A model generated the notes under the pieces. It was not told the DNA's origin. It made no database searches and saw nothing but the letters and a program-made list of their open reading frames with translations. From positions 3,534,001-3,598,000 of the forward strand of contig CP191518.1 in NCBI GenBank assembly GCA_050516505.1: a DNA stretch of 64,000 nt, in the 5' to 3' direction. Both the position numbers and the translations under genes were made by a program. How positions within the stretch are numbered: position 1 is the first letter of the stretch; each line of letters starts with the position of its first letter. This stretch comes from Scandinavium ludwigii_A (lineage in GTDB: Bacteria > Pseudomonadota > Gammaproteobacteria > Enterobacterales > Enterobacteriaceae). Positions 35,880 through 43,325 of the stretch are shown here, piece after piece.

Positions 35880-36854
35880 ATGCAATACAATAAATTGGGA
35901 ACAACCGACCTCAACGTCTCCCGACTGTGCCTTGGCTGTATGACTTTTGGCGAACCTGACCGTGGGAATCACGCCTGGACGCTGCCCGAAGAAAGTAGCC
36001 GCCCCATCATCAAACGCGCCCTCGAAGGCGGGATTAACTTCTTTGATACCGCCAACAGCTACTCCGACGGCAGCAGCGAAGAGATTGTCGGCCGTGCGCT
36101 GCGCGATTTCGCCCGTCGGGATGAGATCGTGGTCGCCACTAAGGTTTACTATCCATCAGGTGATTTAACGCAGGGGCTTTCCCGAGCGCAAATCCTACGC
36201 TCTATCGACGACAGCCTGACGCGTTTGGGGATGGACTACGTCGACCTGCTGCAAATCCACCGCTGGGATTACGACACACCGATTGAAGAGACGCTGGAAG
36301 CGCTGAACGACGTAGTGAAAGCCGGTAAAGCGCGATACATCGGCGCATCCTCGATGCATGCCTCACAGTTTGCGCAGGCACTGAATTTACAGAAACAGCA
36401 TGGCTGGGCGCACTTTGTCACCATGCAGGATCACTACAATCTGATTTATCGCGAAGAAGAGCGTGAGATGCTGCCGCTGTGTTATCAGGAAGGCGTGGCG
36501 GTTATTCCGTGGAGCCCACTGGCACGCGGTCGTCTGACCCGCCCGTGGGGCGAAACCACCGCCCGCGTGGTGTCTGATGAAGTCGGTAAAACGCTCTACA
36601 GCACCACCGACGAAAATGATGCGCAGATTGCCGAGCGGCTGGCGAATATTGCCGAAGAACTGAATGTGACACGGGCGCAGGTGGCGCTGGCATGGCTGTT
36701 AAGCAAGCCTGGCGTAGCCGCGCCAATCATTGGCACATCGCGGGAAGAACAACTCGAGGAATTGCTGCGTGCGGTGGATATTACGCTGAAGCCGGAGCAG
36801 ATTGCCGAACTGGAAACGCCGTATCAACCCCATCCGGTGGTGGGATTTAAATAA
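35880..36854 (+). CDS. yajO: Aldo-keto reductase YajO
   Basis: A 324-residue NADPH-dependent aldo-keto reductase. The catalytic tetrad is visible in DTANSYSDG (Asp, Tyr), VVATKVYY (Lys) and LLQIHRWD (His). E. coli YajO has been linked to 1-deoxyxylulose 5-phosphate formation and thiamine synthesis through genetic work. It lies 60 bases after dxs with its own ribosome site (GCAGGAGTGG) and ends before an unusual non-coding element. Confidence 0.93.
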   Translation: MQYNKLGTTDLNVSRLCLGCMTFGEPDRGNHAWTLPEESSRPIIKRALEGGINFFDTANSYSDGSSEEIVGRALRDFARRDEIVVATKVYYPSGDLTQGLSRAQILRSIDDSLTRLGMDYVDLLQIHRWDYDTPIEETLEALNDVVKAGKARYIGASSMHASQFAQALNLQKQHGWAHFVTMQDHYNLIYREEEREMLPLCYQEGVAVIPWSPLARGRLTRPWGETTARVVSDEVGKTLYSTTDENDAQIAERLANIAEELNVTRAQVALAWLLSKPGVAAPIIGTSREEQLEELLRAVDITLKPEQIAELETPYQPHPVVGFK

Positions 36855-36890
36855 TACAAAGGCATAATTCCTTCTGTGTTGTTGTACCTG

Positions 36891-37163
36891 ATGCCCTCAC
36901 CCCGGCCCTCTCCCACAGGGAGAGGGCGAAAATCTGTCCCAAGCCCATGCAGGCACCGGTTGTGTCCCCGCTTGACATCGCCGGGCTGCAAGCCAGATGA
37001 CAAGGTCAGACCGCCAGGGATGGCGGGCTGAGGCGAAACGAGACAGGAAGTCGAGTCGAGCCGGCCGCAGGCAGATGGCTGGAAGACCGGGCAGTGCGAA
37101 GCACCGATTTCTTTTGCGGGGCCACGGGGATTGATAAGGGGAACATGGTGTTCCCCTTATCCC
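36891..37163. repeat. Structured intergenic element (about 270 bp), probably a dispersed repeat
   Basis: This gap of 388 bases between convergent yajO and pgpA contains no credible gene. It begins with the CCCTCTCCC-ACA-GGGAGAGGG hairpin (36906-36926), which is shared with 31049-31083, and ends with a perfect 13-bp inverted repeat GATAAGGGGAACA/TGTTCCCCTTATC with a 3-base loop (37133-37161). The interior is GC-rich and carries several short palindromes (for example GCCGGCCGC near 37060). An open frame of 90 codons on the minus strand runs across it, with repeat-like composition. I take it as a repeat or mobile-relic element that may also terminate both genes. Confidence 0.6.
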
Positions 37164-37242
37164 GTTCACGTTCTGTACGGTTTACGGAACCTGCTGAACT
37201 TCTGGTGAACGGAACAGTTCCACCAAACTCACCATCACCGAA

Positions 37243-37746
37243 TCAAATAATCCCAATCGGCCAGTGATGCCCAATCACATACAACAGCCCCGCGGAAATC
37301 ACCCCGGCGACGATATCGTCGACCATAATTCCCATCCCACCGTGAACGTTGCGATCGAACCAGCGGATCGGCCACGGTTTCCAGATATCGAAAATACGGA
37401 AGATGACAAATCCGGCGGCGACCCACTGCCAGTCGTTGGTGGGGATTGCCATCAGCGTAATCCACATCCCGACAAACTCGTCCCAGACGATGCTGCCGTG
37501 GTCATGCACACCCATGTCTTTCGCTGTGCGATGACAAATGTATACGCCAATGCAGATACTCAGCATTACTGTCAGCGAATAGAGCTGCCACGGCAGGAAA
37601 GTCATCAGATACCAGACAGGAATGGCCGCAATCGAGCCCGCCGTGCCGGGCATTATCGGGCTAAGGCCACTGCCAAAACCGGTCGCCAAGAGATGCCACG
37701 GGTTGAGCATGCTCAGCCGGCTTTTTGCTACGTCTTTACTGCGCAA
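37243..37746 (-). CDS. pgpA: Phosphatidylglycerophosphatase A
   Basis: A 167-residue inner-membrane enzyme that dephosphorylates phosphatidylglycerol phosphate. About four hydrophobic segments and the conserved HDHGSIVWDEFVGMW motif with its acidic residues are present. The E. coli start ATG corresponds here to ACG, so the best start is TTG at 37746, about 10 bases after AAGGGG and overlapping the thiL stop by 11 bases; an internal ATG at 37710 (MLNPWHLLA) is the alternative. Coupled to thiL. Confidence 0.92.
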   Translation of the reverse strand: MRSKDVAKSRLSMLNPWHLLATGFGSGLSPIMPGTAGSIAAIPVWYLMTFLPWQLYSLTVMLSICIGVYICHRTAKDMGVHDHGSIVWDEFVGMWITLMAIPTNDWQWVAAGFVIFRIFDIWKPWPIRWFDRNVHGGMGIMVDDIVAGVISAGLLYVIGHHWPIGII

Positions 37747-38710
37747 AATGGTCGTACCCCTTCCAGTCGAGCGTTACCGGTTTGCCGTCACGCTGAAAAT
37801 GCAGCCCTTCGATGTCGGCGCTGACCTGGCCAATGCAGGTGAAGCCCATGCCGAAATTACCTAAAGCAACATCCAGCGCCCCGCGATTGAGTTCCGGCAC
37901 GGTGAAGCACAGTTCGTAGTCTTCGCCGCCTGAAAGCGCCCAACGCAGCGCCTGTTCCGGCTCTACGTGGCGTTTCATCACGTCGGAATACGGCAGCAGA
38001 TCGAGATCGACCCGCGCGCCATAGCCGCTGGCGTTGAGAATATGCCCGAGATCGGAAATCAGCCCGTCGGAAATATCGATAGCCGAATGCGCCAGATTAC
38101 GCAGCGCCTGGCCGGTCAGAATGCGTGGGGTCGGGTTCAAATGACGCTTAACCAGATAGTCCGCGTCTTCTTTGTTATCGACCTGTAGACGGTCCTGCAA
38201 GACTGCCAGCCCGGCAGCGCTGTCGCCCGGCGTGCCGGTGACGTAAATCCAGTCACCCGGTTTTGCGCCAGCGCGCTTCAATGCCCGGCCTTCCGGCACT
38301 AAGCCGTGAATGCCCAGCGTCATCGACAGCGGCCCTTTAGTGGTGTCACCGCCAATCAGCTGCATATCGTAATAATTGAGTTGTTCAAACAGGCTGTCGC
38401 TGAATGCTTCAAGCCAGGCTTCATCCACCGACGGCAGCGTTAATGCCAGCGTCAACCACGCAGGATCTGCGCCCATTGCCGCAAGATCGCTCAGATTCAC
38501 CGCCAGAGCTTTGCGGGCCAAATCGGCAGGATTGATATCAGGAAGGAAATGAATGCCCGACACCAAAGTGTCAGTACTGATCGCGAGAGTTTGTTTTTCA
38601 GGAATATTGAGCAGTGCGCAGTCGTCACCGATTCCGGTTTCAACATCAAGACGGGAACTTCTTACACGATCAAAATAACGGGCAATCAGGGAAAATTCGC
38701 CACATGCCAT
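37736..38710 (-). CDS. thiL: Thiamine-monophosphate kinase
   Basis: A 324-residue ATP-grasp-like PurM-superfamily kinase that phosphorylates thiamine monophosphate to thiamine diphosphate. It starts MACGEFSLIARYFDR and carries the Mg-binding motifs TGIGDDCA and STDTLVSGIHF, and the late motif SGGEDYEL. Downstream of nusB and overlapping pgpA. Confidence 0.97.
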   Translation of the reverse strand: MACGEFSLIARYFDRVRSSRLDVETGIGDDCALLNIPEKQTLAISTDTLVSGIHFLPDINPADLARKALAVNLSDLAAMGADPAWLTLALTLPSVDEAWLEAFSDSLFEQLNYYDMQLIGGDTTKGPLSMTLGIHGLVPEGRALKRAGAKPGDWIYVTGTPGDSAAGLAVLQDRLQVDNKEDADYLVKRHLNPTPRILTGQALRNLAHSAIDISDGLISDLGHILNASGYGARVDLDLLPYSDVMKRHVEPEQALRWALSGGEDYELCFTVPELNRGALDVALGNFGMGFTCIGQVSADIEGLHFQRDGKPVTLDWKGYDHFAQ

Positions 38711-38737
38711 ACGTTATGCCTCGGCAGAGAAAAGAGA

Positions 38738-38774
38738 AGGCCGAAGAGAACGGTGAACCCGCTTTCTTCGGCCT
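38738..38774 (-). terminator. Hairpin between nusB and thiL
   Basis: A 10-bp stem AGGCCGAAGA/TCTTCGGCCT with a 17-base internal segment, followed on the minus strand by a CT-rich run TCTCTTTTCTC. It starts 6 bases after the nusB stop and probably attenuates transcription into thiL-pgpA. Confidence 0.55.
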
Positions 38775-38779
38775 GCAGA

Positions 38780-39199
38780 TTACTTTTTGCGGGGACGGAT
38801 TGCCGGAGCTGCTTTATCCAGCACGCCGTTAACGAACTTATGGCTGTCTTCAGCACCGAAGGTTTTTGCCAGTTCGATAGCTTCGTTGATGGCCACTTTG
38901 TACGGCACATCATCACGTTTAGCCAGCTCAAACAGCGCGATGCGCAGTACGGCTTTCTCGACCTGACCCAGTTCTTCCAGCAGACGGGACAAGTACGGTT
39001 TCATCAGGCCGTCGAGATACGCGCTGTTGGTCGCCACTCCGGTCAGCAGTTCACGGAAGTACACGACGTCGACGTCTTTCACGTCCTGTTCCGCCAGGAA
39101 CTGGTATTCAACATCAGAGATGTCGTTTTTAGACAACTGCCAGGAGTAAAGCGCCTGGACAGCGCACTCACGGGCGCGGCGACGAGCAGCAGGTTTCAC
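38780..39199 (-). CDS. nusB: Transcription antitermination factor NusB
   Basis: A 139-residue all-helical protein starting KPAARRRARECAVQALYSWQ (an arginine-rich RNA-binding N-terminus). With NusE (S10) it binds boxA RNA in rRNA operons and lambda nut sites. It lies 20 bases after ribH in the order ribD-ribH-nusB. Confidence 0.97.
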   Translation of the reverse strand: MKPAARRRARECAVQALYSWQLSKNDISDVEYQFLAEQDVKDVDVVYFRELLTGVATNSAYLDGLMKPYLSRLLEELGQVEKAVLRIALFELAKRDDVPYKVAINEAIELAKTFGAEDSHKFVNGVLDKAAPAIRPRKK

Positions 39200-39219
39200 G
39201 GATTTCCCCTTACAAAAAA

Positions 39220-39690
39220 TCAGGCCTTGATGGCTTTCAATACATTGATCATTTCAAGCGCGGTCAGTGCAGCTTCTGCACCTTTGTTACCGGCCTTGGT
39301 GCCAGCACGTTCGATGGCTTGTTCGATGCTTTCGGTGGTCAGAACCCCAAAAGCGACCGGGATTTCGCTGTCGTGCGCAACCTGCGCCAGACCGTTGCTT
39401 GCTCCACCGGCCACGTATTCAAAGTGAGCAGTACCGCCACGGATAACGGTGCCAAGCGCCACAACCGCGTCGTATTTACCGGTTTTCGCCAGAGCGGCAG
39501 CTGCCAGAGGCAGTTCGTACGCACCTGGAACCCAAACCACGGTAATGTTTTCATCTTTCATCTGACCGATACGCTTCATAGCGTCAATCGCGCCTTCCAG
39601 CAGGCTGTCATTGATGAAGTTGTTGAAACGCGCGATGGTGATGGCGACGCGAGCGTCCGGGGCAGCAACGTTAGCTTCGATAATGTTCAT
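39220..39690 (-). CDS. ribH: 6,7-dimethyl-8-ribityllumazine synthase
   Basis: A 156-residue subunit of the icosahedral lumazine synthase, the penultimate step of riboflavin synthesis (E. coli name ribE or ribH). It begins MNIIEANVAAPDARVAITIA and contains the VPGAYELPLAA and GTVIRGGTAHFEYV motifs around the active site. No FMN riboswitch precedes it; in enterobacteria that sits at ribB. Confidence 0.97.
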   Translation of the reverse strand: MNIIEANVAAPDARVAITIARFNNFINDSLLEGAIDAMKRIGQMKDENITVVWVPGAYELPLAAAALAKTGKYDAVVALGTVIRGGTAHFEYVAGGASNGLAQVAHDSEIPVAFGVLTTESIEQAIERAGTKAGNKGAEAALTALEMINVLKAIKA

Positions 39691-39776
39691 ACTTTTCCTT
39701 TTGGGATTCGACTTACCCCGAGGGGGGCGGATTTTATCATAATTATTCGCGTACGGCTTCCCTAATTAGGGCTGCT

Positions 39777-40880
39777 TCACACGGGTATTAAATGCAAACA
39801 CAGATCCGGGCCAACCTTGCGGATCTCGCTGAAACTAAACTGGGGCGCATCAGCCAGTTTCTCAAGCCCTGGCAGCACACATAAACCGCGCGCATCGCTG
39901 CCTAACAGTTTAGGCGCAACGTAGACAATCAGTTCATCAACCAGACCCGCCTGCAGTAATGCGCCAGCAAACGTTGGGCCCGCTTCCACCCACAGGCTGT
40001 TAATTTGCTGTTTGCCCAAATGCATCATCAGCAGAACTAAATCGAGATGACCGTTGTGTTCAGGAACGTTCAGGCTGCGCACATTTTCCGGCCATTCGCG
40101 GGTATCGTCTTTACAGCGCGCAAACAGGACCTCGCCCGGTTGCTGCACGATGCGGTGTTCTGGCGTCACGCGGTTCTGACGGTCGATAACAATGCGCAGC
40201 GGCTGACGCAGATGTTCCTGCGGATAATGCGCCTGCACATCGGCACTCAGTTCTTCCCAACGCACGGTCAGTGCCGGGTTGTCGGCCAGTACCGTGGCAT
40301 CGGTCGTCAGAATCGCGTGGCTTTCGGCGCGCAGACGCTGCACATCACGGCGCGCCTGCGGCGAGGTAATCCATTGGCTTTCACCGCTGGCCATCGCCGT
40401 GCGGCCATCCAGTGATGCGCCGAGCTTCAGCTGAATGTACGGGAAACCGGTGCGCATCCGCTTCAGGAAGCCTTTATTCAGCGCTTCCGCTTCGCTCATC
40501 ATCAACCCGTGGCTAACGTCAATGCCTTCCTGCTGCAAACGGTACAGTCCGCGCCCCGCGACCTGCGGATTGGGATCCTGCATCGCGGCAACCACGCGGC
40601 TGACGCCCGCGGTGATCAACGCCTCGCAGCACGGCGGTGTGCGGCCATGGTGGCTGCACGGTTCGAGGGTGACGTATGCCGTTGCCCCTTTCGCTTTCTC
40701 GCCCGCCATGCGTAAGGCGTGGACTTCAGCGTGGGGTTCGCCCGCGCGGTAGTGCGCACCTTCGCCAACGATGTCCCCGTCTTTCACGATGACGCAGCCA
40801 ACGCGTGGATTCGGATGGGTAGTAAAGCGCCCCTGATTCGCCAGCTTCAGCGCACGGGCCATGTACATTTCGTCACGCAT
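39777..40880 (-). CDS. ribD: Bifunctional riboflavin deaminase/reductase RibD
   Basis: A 367-residue fusion enzyme. The N-terminal cytidine-deaminase-like domain has zinc ligands in HAEVHAL (H50, E52) and PCSHHGRTPPC (C75, C84). The C-terminal reductase domain (about 150-367) uses NADPH. It carries out two steps of riboflavin synthesis. The stop is 86 bases before ribH, and its start is 3 bases after the nrdR stop, so these genes are co-transcribed. Confidence 0.97.
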   Translation of the reverse strand: MRDEMYMARALKLANQGRFTTHPNPRVGCVIVKDGDIVGEGAHYRAGEPHAEVHALRMAGEKAKGATAYVTLEPCSHHGRTPPCCEALITAGVSRVVAAMQDPNPQVAGRGLYRLQQEGIDVSHGLMMSEAEALNKGFLKRMRTGFPYIQLKLGASLDGRTAMASGESQWITSPQARRDVQRLRAESHAILTTDATVLADNPALTVRWEELSADVQAHYPQEHLRQPLRIVIDRQNRVTPEHRIVQQPGEVLFARCKDDTREWPENVRSLNVPEHNGHLDLVLLMMHLGKQQINSLWVEAGPTFAGALLQAGLVDELIVYVAPKLLGSDARGLCVLPGLEKLADAPQFSFSEIRKVGPDLCLHLIPV

Positions 40881-40883
40881 CGA

Positions 40884-41333
40884 TCAGTCCTGTAAACGGG
40901 CGATCTCTTCGCCAAATTCTTTGATGTCTTCAAAACTGCGATAGACCGAAGCAAAGCGGATATAGGCCACTTTATCGAGCTTTTTCAGCTGTTCCATGAC
41001 CAGATTACCGATTTGCTTGCTCGGCACTTCACGTTCGCCAGTAGCACGCAGCTGCGATTTAATGTGGTTCACCGCCATTTCGACATCATCAGAGCTGACC
41101 GGGCGCTTTTCCAGCGCTTTTTGTAAGCCGCTGCGCAGTTTATCTTCGTTAAATGGTTCGCGGACGTCGTTGCTTTTTACCACCCGCGGCATCACCAGTT
41201 CCGCCACTTCGAAGGTCGTGAAACGCTCGTTACACACCAGGCACTGACGGCGGCGGCGCACTGAGGAACCTTCTCCTACCAGACGGGAGTCGATCACTTT
41301 GGTATCTACGGCTAAACAAAATGGGCAATGCAT
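40884..41333 (-). CDS. nrdR: Transcriptional repressor NrdR
   Basis: A 149-residue repressor of ribonucleotide reductase genes. The zinc ribbon uses C3, C6, C31 and C34, and is followed by an ATP-cone domain (about 49-139) that senses ATP and dATP. The ATG at 41333 puts MHCPFC at the N-terminus as in the family; the longer frame up to 41384 is not supported. First gene of the nrdR-ribD-ribH-nusB unit, divergent from yajI. Confidence 0.97.
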   Translation of the reverse strand: MHCPFCLAVDTKVIDSRLVGEGSSVRRRRQCLVCNERFTTFEVAELVMPRVVKSNDVREPFNEDKLRSGLQKALEKRPVSSDDVEMAVNHIKSQLRATGEREVPSKQIGNLVMEQLKKLDKVAYIRFASVYRSFEDIKEFGEEIARLQD

Positions 41334-41476
41334 GGCGCGTCCTGACGAAGAAAAATAACATATTCCTATTTTACCACGACCCACCCCGCTGCGTCATTTT
41401 GAGACAATCCCCCGATGGCATCCAGGACGATACTGCTACCATTACTGTCGACAGAACCTTGAAAGGACACCTAACG

Positions 41477-42019
41477 ATGACACGACGTTTAGTACGAATT
41501 CTGGCGCTGGGAAGCCTGTTTACCCTTAGCGCCTGCGCACAGCAGCATGAAGTTCACCAGATGCAGCAGAGCGTCACCGCGCTCAATAAAGATATGAGCA
41601 AGCTGAATCAGGAAACGGTGAAGATAACCCAGCAAAATACCCTCAATGCGAAATCCGCGAGCGGTGTCTATCTGCTGCCTGGCTCTAATACCCCAGCGCG
41701 TCTGGAAAGTCAGATTGGTACGTTGAGAATGTCGCTGATTAACATCGCGCAAAACGCCGACGGTATGCACGCCACGCTGCGTATTCAGGGTGAATCCAAC
41801 GATCCGCTTCCGGCATTTAGTGGCACCGTCGAATGGGGTCTGATCCAGGGCACGACTGACAGCTATCAGGAAGTGAACGTCAAAAATCAGCTGATCAACG
41901 CCCCGGCCAGCGTCCTCGCACCGAGCGACGTGGATATTCCATTGCAGCTCAGCGGCACCGATCCAAAGCAGCCCGTTTTCGTGCGTATTCACGATATTCA
42001 GCCCGCCAACGTTCAGTAA
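41477..42019 (+). CDS. yajI: Lipoprotein YajI
   Basis: A 180-residue lipoprotein with lipobox LSAC (lipidated C20) followed by Ala. A heptad-like segment (HEVHQMQQSVTALNKDMSK onward, about 24-55) suggests a short coiled coil, followed by a DUF3251-type domain. Homologous to E. coli YajI, function unknown. A GAAAGGA ribosome site precedes the ATG at 41477, which is chosen over an upstream in-frame codon at 41321. Confidence 0.92.
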   Translation: MTRRLVRILALGSLFTLSACAQQHEVHQMQQSVTALNKDMSKLNQETVKITQQNTLNAKSASGVYLLPGSNTPARLESQIGTLRMSLINIAQNADGMHATLRIQGESNDPLPAFSGTVEWGLIQGTTDSYQEVNVKNQLINAPASVLAPSDVDIPLQLSGTDPKQPVFVRIHDIQPANVQ

Positions 42020-42028
42020 TTTCTTATC

Positions 42029-42056
42029 ACCGGATAACCACGGTTATCCGGTTTCC
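42029..42056 (+). terminator. Terminator after yajI
   Basis: A 9-bp stem CCGGATAAC/GTTATCCGG with a 4-base loop (42030-42051) begins 10 bases after the stop and is followed by GTTTCCC. Confidence 0.6.
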
Positions 42057-42173
42057 CTCCGCCTGTATTCATGCCCCTTCAACATGCACCGCAATCATTG
42101 CTGTTTTTCAGAAATCCCTGGAAACATTTGGCAGAATCCGTACAATCCCCGCCGACAATGTACGCAAACGTGA

Positions 42174-42189
42174 ACGCAATCGATTACGT
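42174..42189. promoter_or_regulatory. PurR operator upstream of tsx
   Basis: The 16-mer ACGCAATCGATTACGT fits every defined position of the PurR consensus ANGCAANCGNTTNCNT. A second, half-matching copy (ACGCAAACGTG) begins 12 bases upstream. It lies about 50 bases before the tsx -10 element. PurR control of nucleoside uptake fits the known regulon. Confidence 0.7.
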
Positions 42190-42237
42190 ACTTGAGAGAA
42201 TTGTGAAACACCACATATTTTTGTGAGCAATGATTCT

Positions 42238-42243
42238 TATAAT
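42238..42243 (+). promoter_or_regulatory. -10 element of tsx promoter
   Basis: TATAAT without a good -35. A TGTGA half-site at 42222-42226 and another at 42202-42206 suggest CRP/CytR-type activation, as known for E. coli tsx. The exact sites are not resolved here. Confidence 0.5.
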
Positions 42244-42325
42244 AGGCCTCGCAGAAAACAGTTACATTTAGAAACGCCCCAGCGGTTCTTTTCACTCCCC
42301 GAAAGGGATTTCAACAAGTGGCATC

Positions 42326-43222
42326 ATGATGAAAAAAACATTACTTGCAGCCGGTGCAGTGCTCGCGCTTTCTTCGACTTTCACGGCAAACGCAGCCGAA
42401 ACCACTAAACCAGAGTACGTCTCTGACTGGTGGCATCAGAGCGTCAACGTGGTAGGCAGCTACCACACCCGCTTTGGACCGAAAATCAATAATGACGTTT
42501 ACCTGGAATATGAAGCGTTCGCCAAGAAAGATTGGTTCGACTTCTACGGCTATATCGATATCCCAAAAACCTTCGGTGCGGGTAACGGTAACGACACTGG
42601 TATCTGGGACGACGGTTCACGTATGTTCATGGAAATTGAACCGCGCTTCTCCATTGATAAGCTGACCGGTACCAGCCTGGCATTCGGCCCGTTCAAAGAG
42701 TGGTACTTCGCGAACAACTACATCTATGACATGGGCGCGCACGGCAACGATGCCAGCAAGCAGAATACTTGGTACATGGGTCTGGGCACCGATATTGATA
42801 CCGGCCTGCCAATGAGCCTGTCCCTGAACGTGTATGCCAAATACCAGTGGCAGAACTATGGCGCCGCGAACGAAAACGAGTGGGATGGTTACCGCTTCAA
42901 GGTGAAATACTTTGTGCCACTCACCCAGTTGTGGGGCGGCCAGCTGAGCTACATCGGCTTCACCAACTTTGACTGGGGTTCAGATCTGGGTAACGACGAC
43001 TTCCGCGACCTGAACGGCAAGAAAGCGCGTACCAATAACTCCATTGCGTCCAGCCACATTCTGGCGCTGAACTACGATCACTGGCATTACTCTGTGGTCG
43101 CACGTTACTGGCATAACGGCGGTCAGTGGAACGACGATGCAAGCCTGAACTTCGGTGACGGTGATTTCAGCGTCCGCTCTACCGGTTGGGGTGGCTACCT
43201 GGTTGTCGGTTATAACTTCTGA
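42326..43222 (+). CDS. tsx: Nucleoside-specific outer membrane channel Tsx
   Basis: A 298-residue 12-stranded beta-barrel porin with a signal peptide cut after ANA (about residue 23). The mature protein begins AETTKPEYVSDWW and ends in the aromatic YNF signature for outer-membrane insertion. It passes nucleosides, and in E. coli it is the receptor for colicin K and phage T6. A surface-exposed segment differs most from E. coli (GAGNGNDTGIWDDG), as expected under phage pressure. Two adjacent ATGs (42326, 42329) are possible starts. Confidence 0.97.
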   Translation: MMKKTLLAAGAVLALSSTFTANAAETTKPEYVSDWWHQSVNVVGSYHTRFGPKINNDVYLEYEAFAKKDWFDFYGYIDIPKTFGAGNGNDTGIWDDGSRMFMEIEPRFSIDKLTGTSLAFGPFKEWYFANNYIYDMGAHGNDASKQNTWYMGLGTDIDTGLPMSLSLNVYAKYQWQNYGAANENEWDGYRFKVKYFVPLTQLWGGQLSYIGFTNFDWGSDLGNDDFRDLNGKKARTNNSIASSHILALNYDHWHYSVVARYWHNGGQWNDDASLNFGDGDFSVRSTGWGGYLVVGYNF

Positions 43223-43242
43223 TAATCAGCGTTAAGCGATAA

Positions 43243-43317
43243 TGCCCGGCGGCGCAGGCTTGCCGGGCCTACGTGATGCTTTTCGTAGGCCCGGTAGACG
43301 TTAGCGTCACCGGGCAT
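43243..43317. repeat. REP/BIME element after tsx
   Basis: Two inverted REP-type units: GCCCGGCGGCG...GCCGGGCCTACG (43244-43273) and CGTAGGCCCGGTAG...CACCGGGCA (43284-43316). This is the standard enterobacterial bacterial interspersed mosaic element between converging genes. Confidence 0.85.
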
Positions 43318-43325
43318 TTAACGAT

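Noticed and set aside
34734..35972. Open frame of 412 codons on the minus strand
   Set aside because: Antisense to dxs; Arg/His-rich shadow protein without recognisable domains.
36897..37169. 90-codon minus-strand frame in the yajO-pgpA gap
   Set aside because: It runs through repeat hairpins, is Arg/Pro-rich and has no ribosome site; treated as part of the non-coding element.
39691..39776. Possible FMN riboswitch before ribH
   Set aside because: The gap is only 86 bases and shows none of the conserved FMN aptamer segments; in enterobacteria the element sits before ribB.
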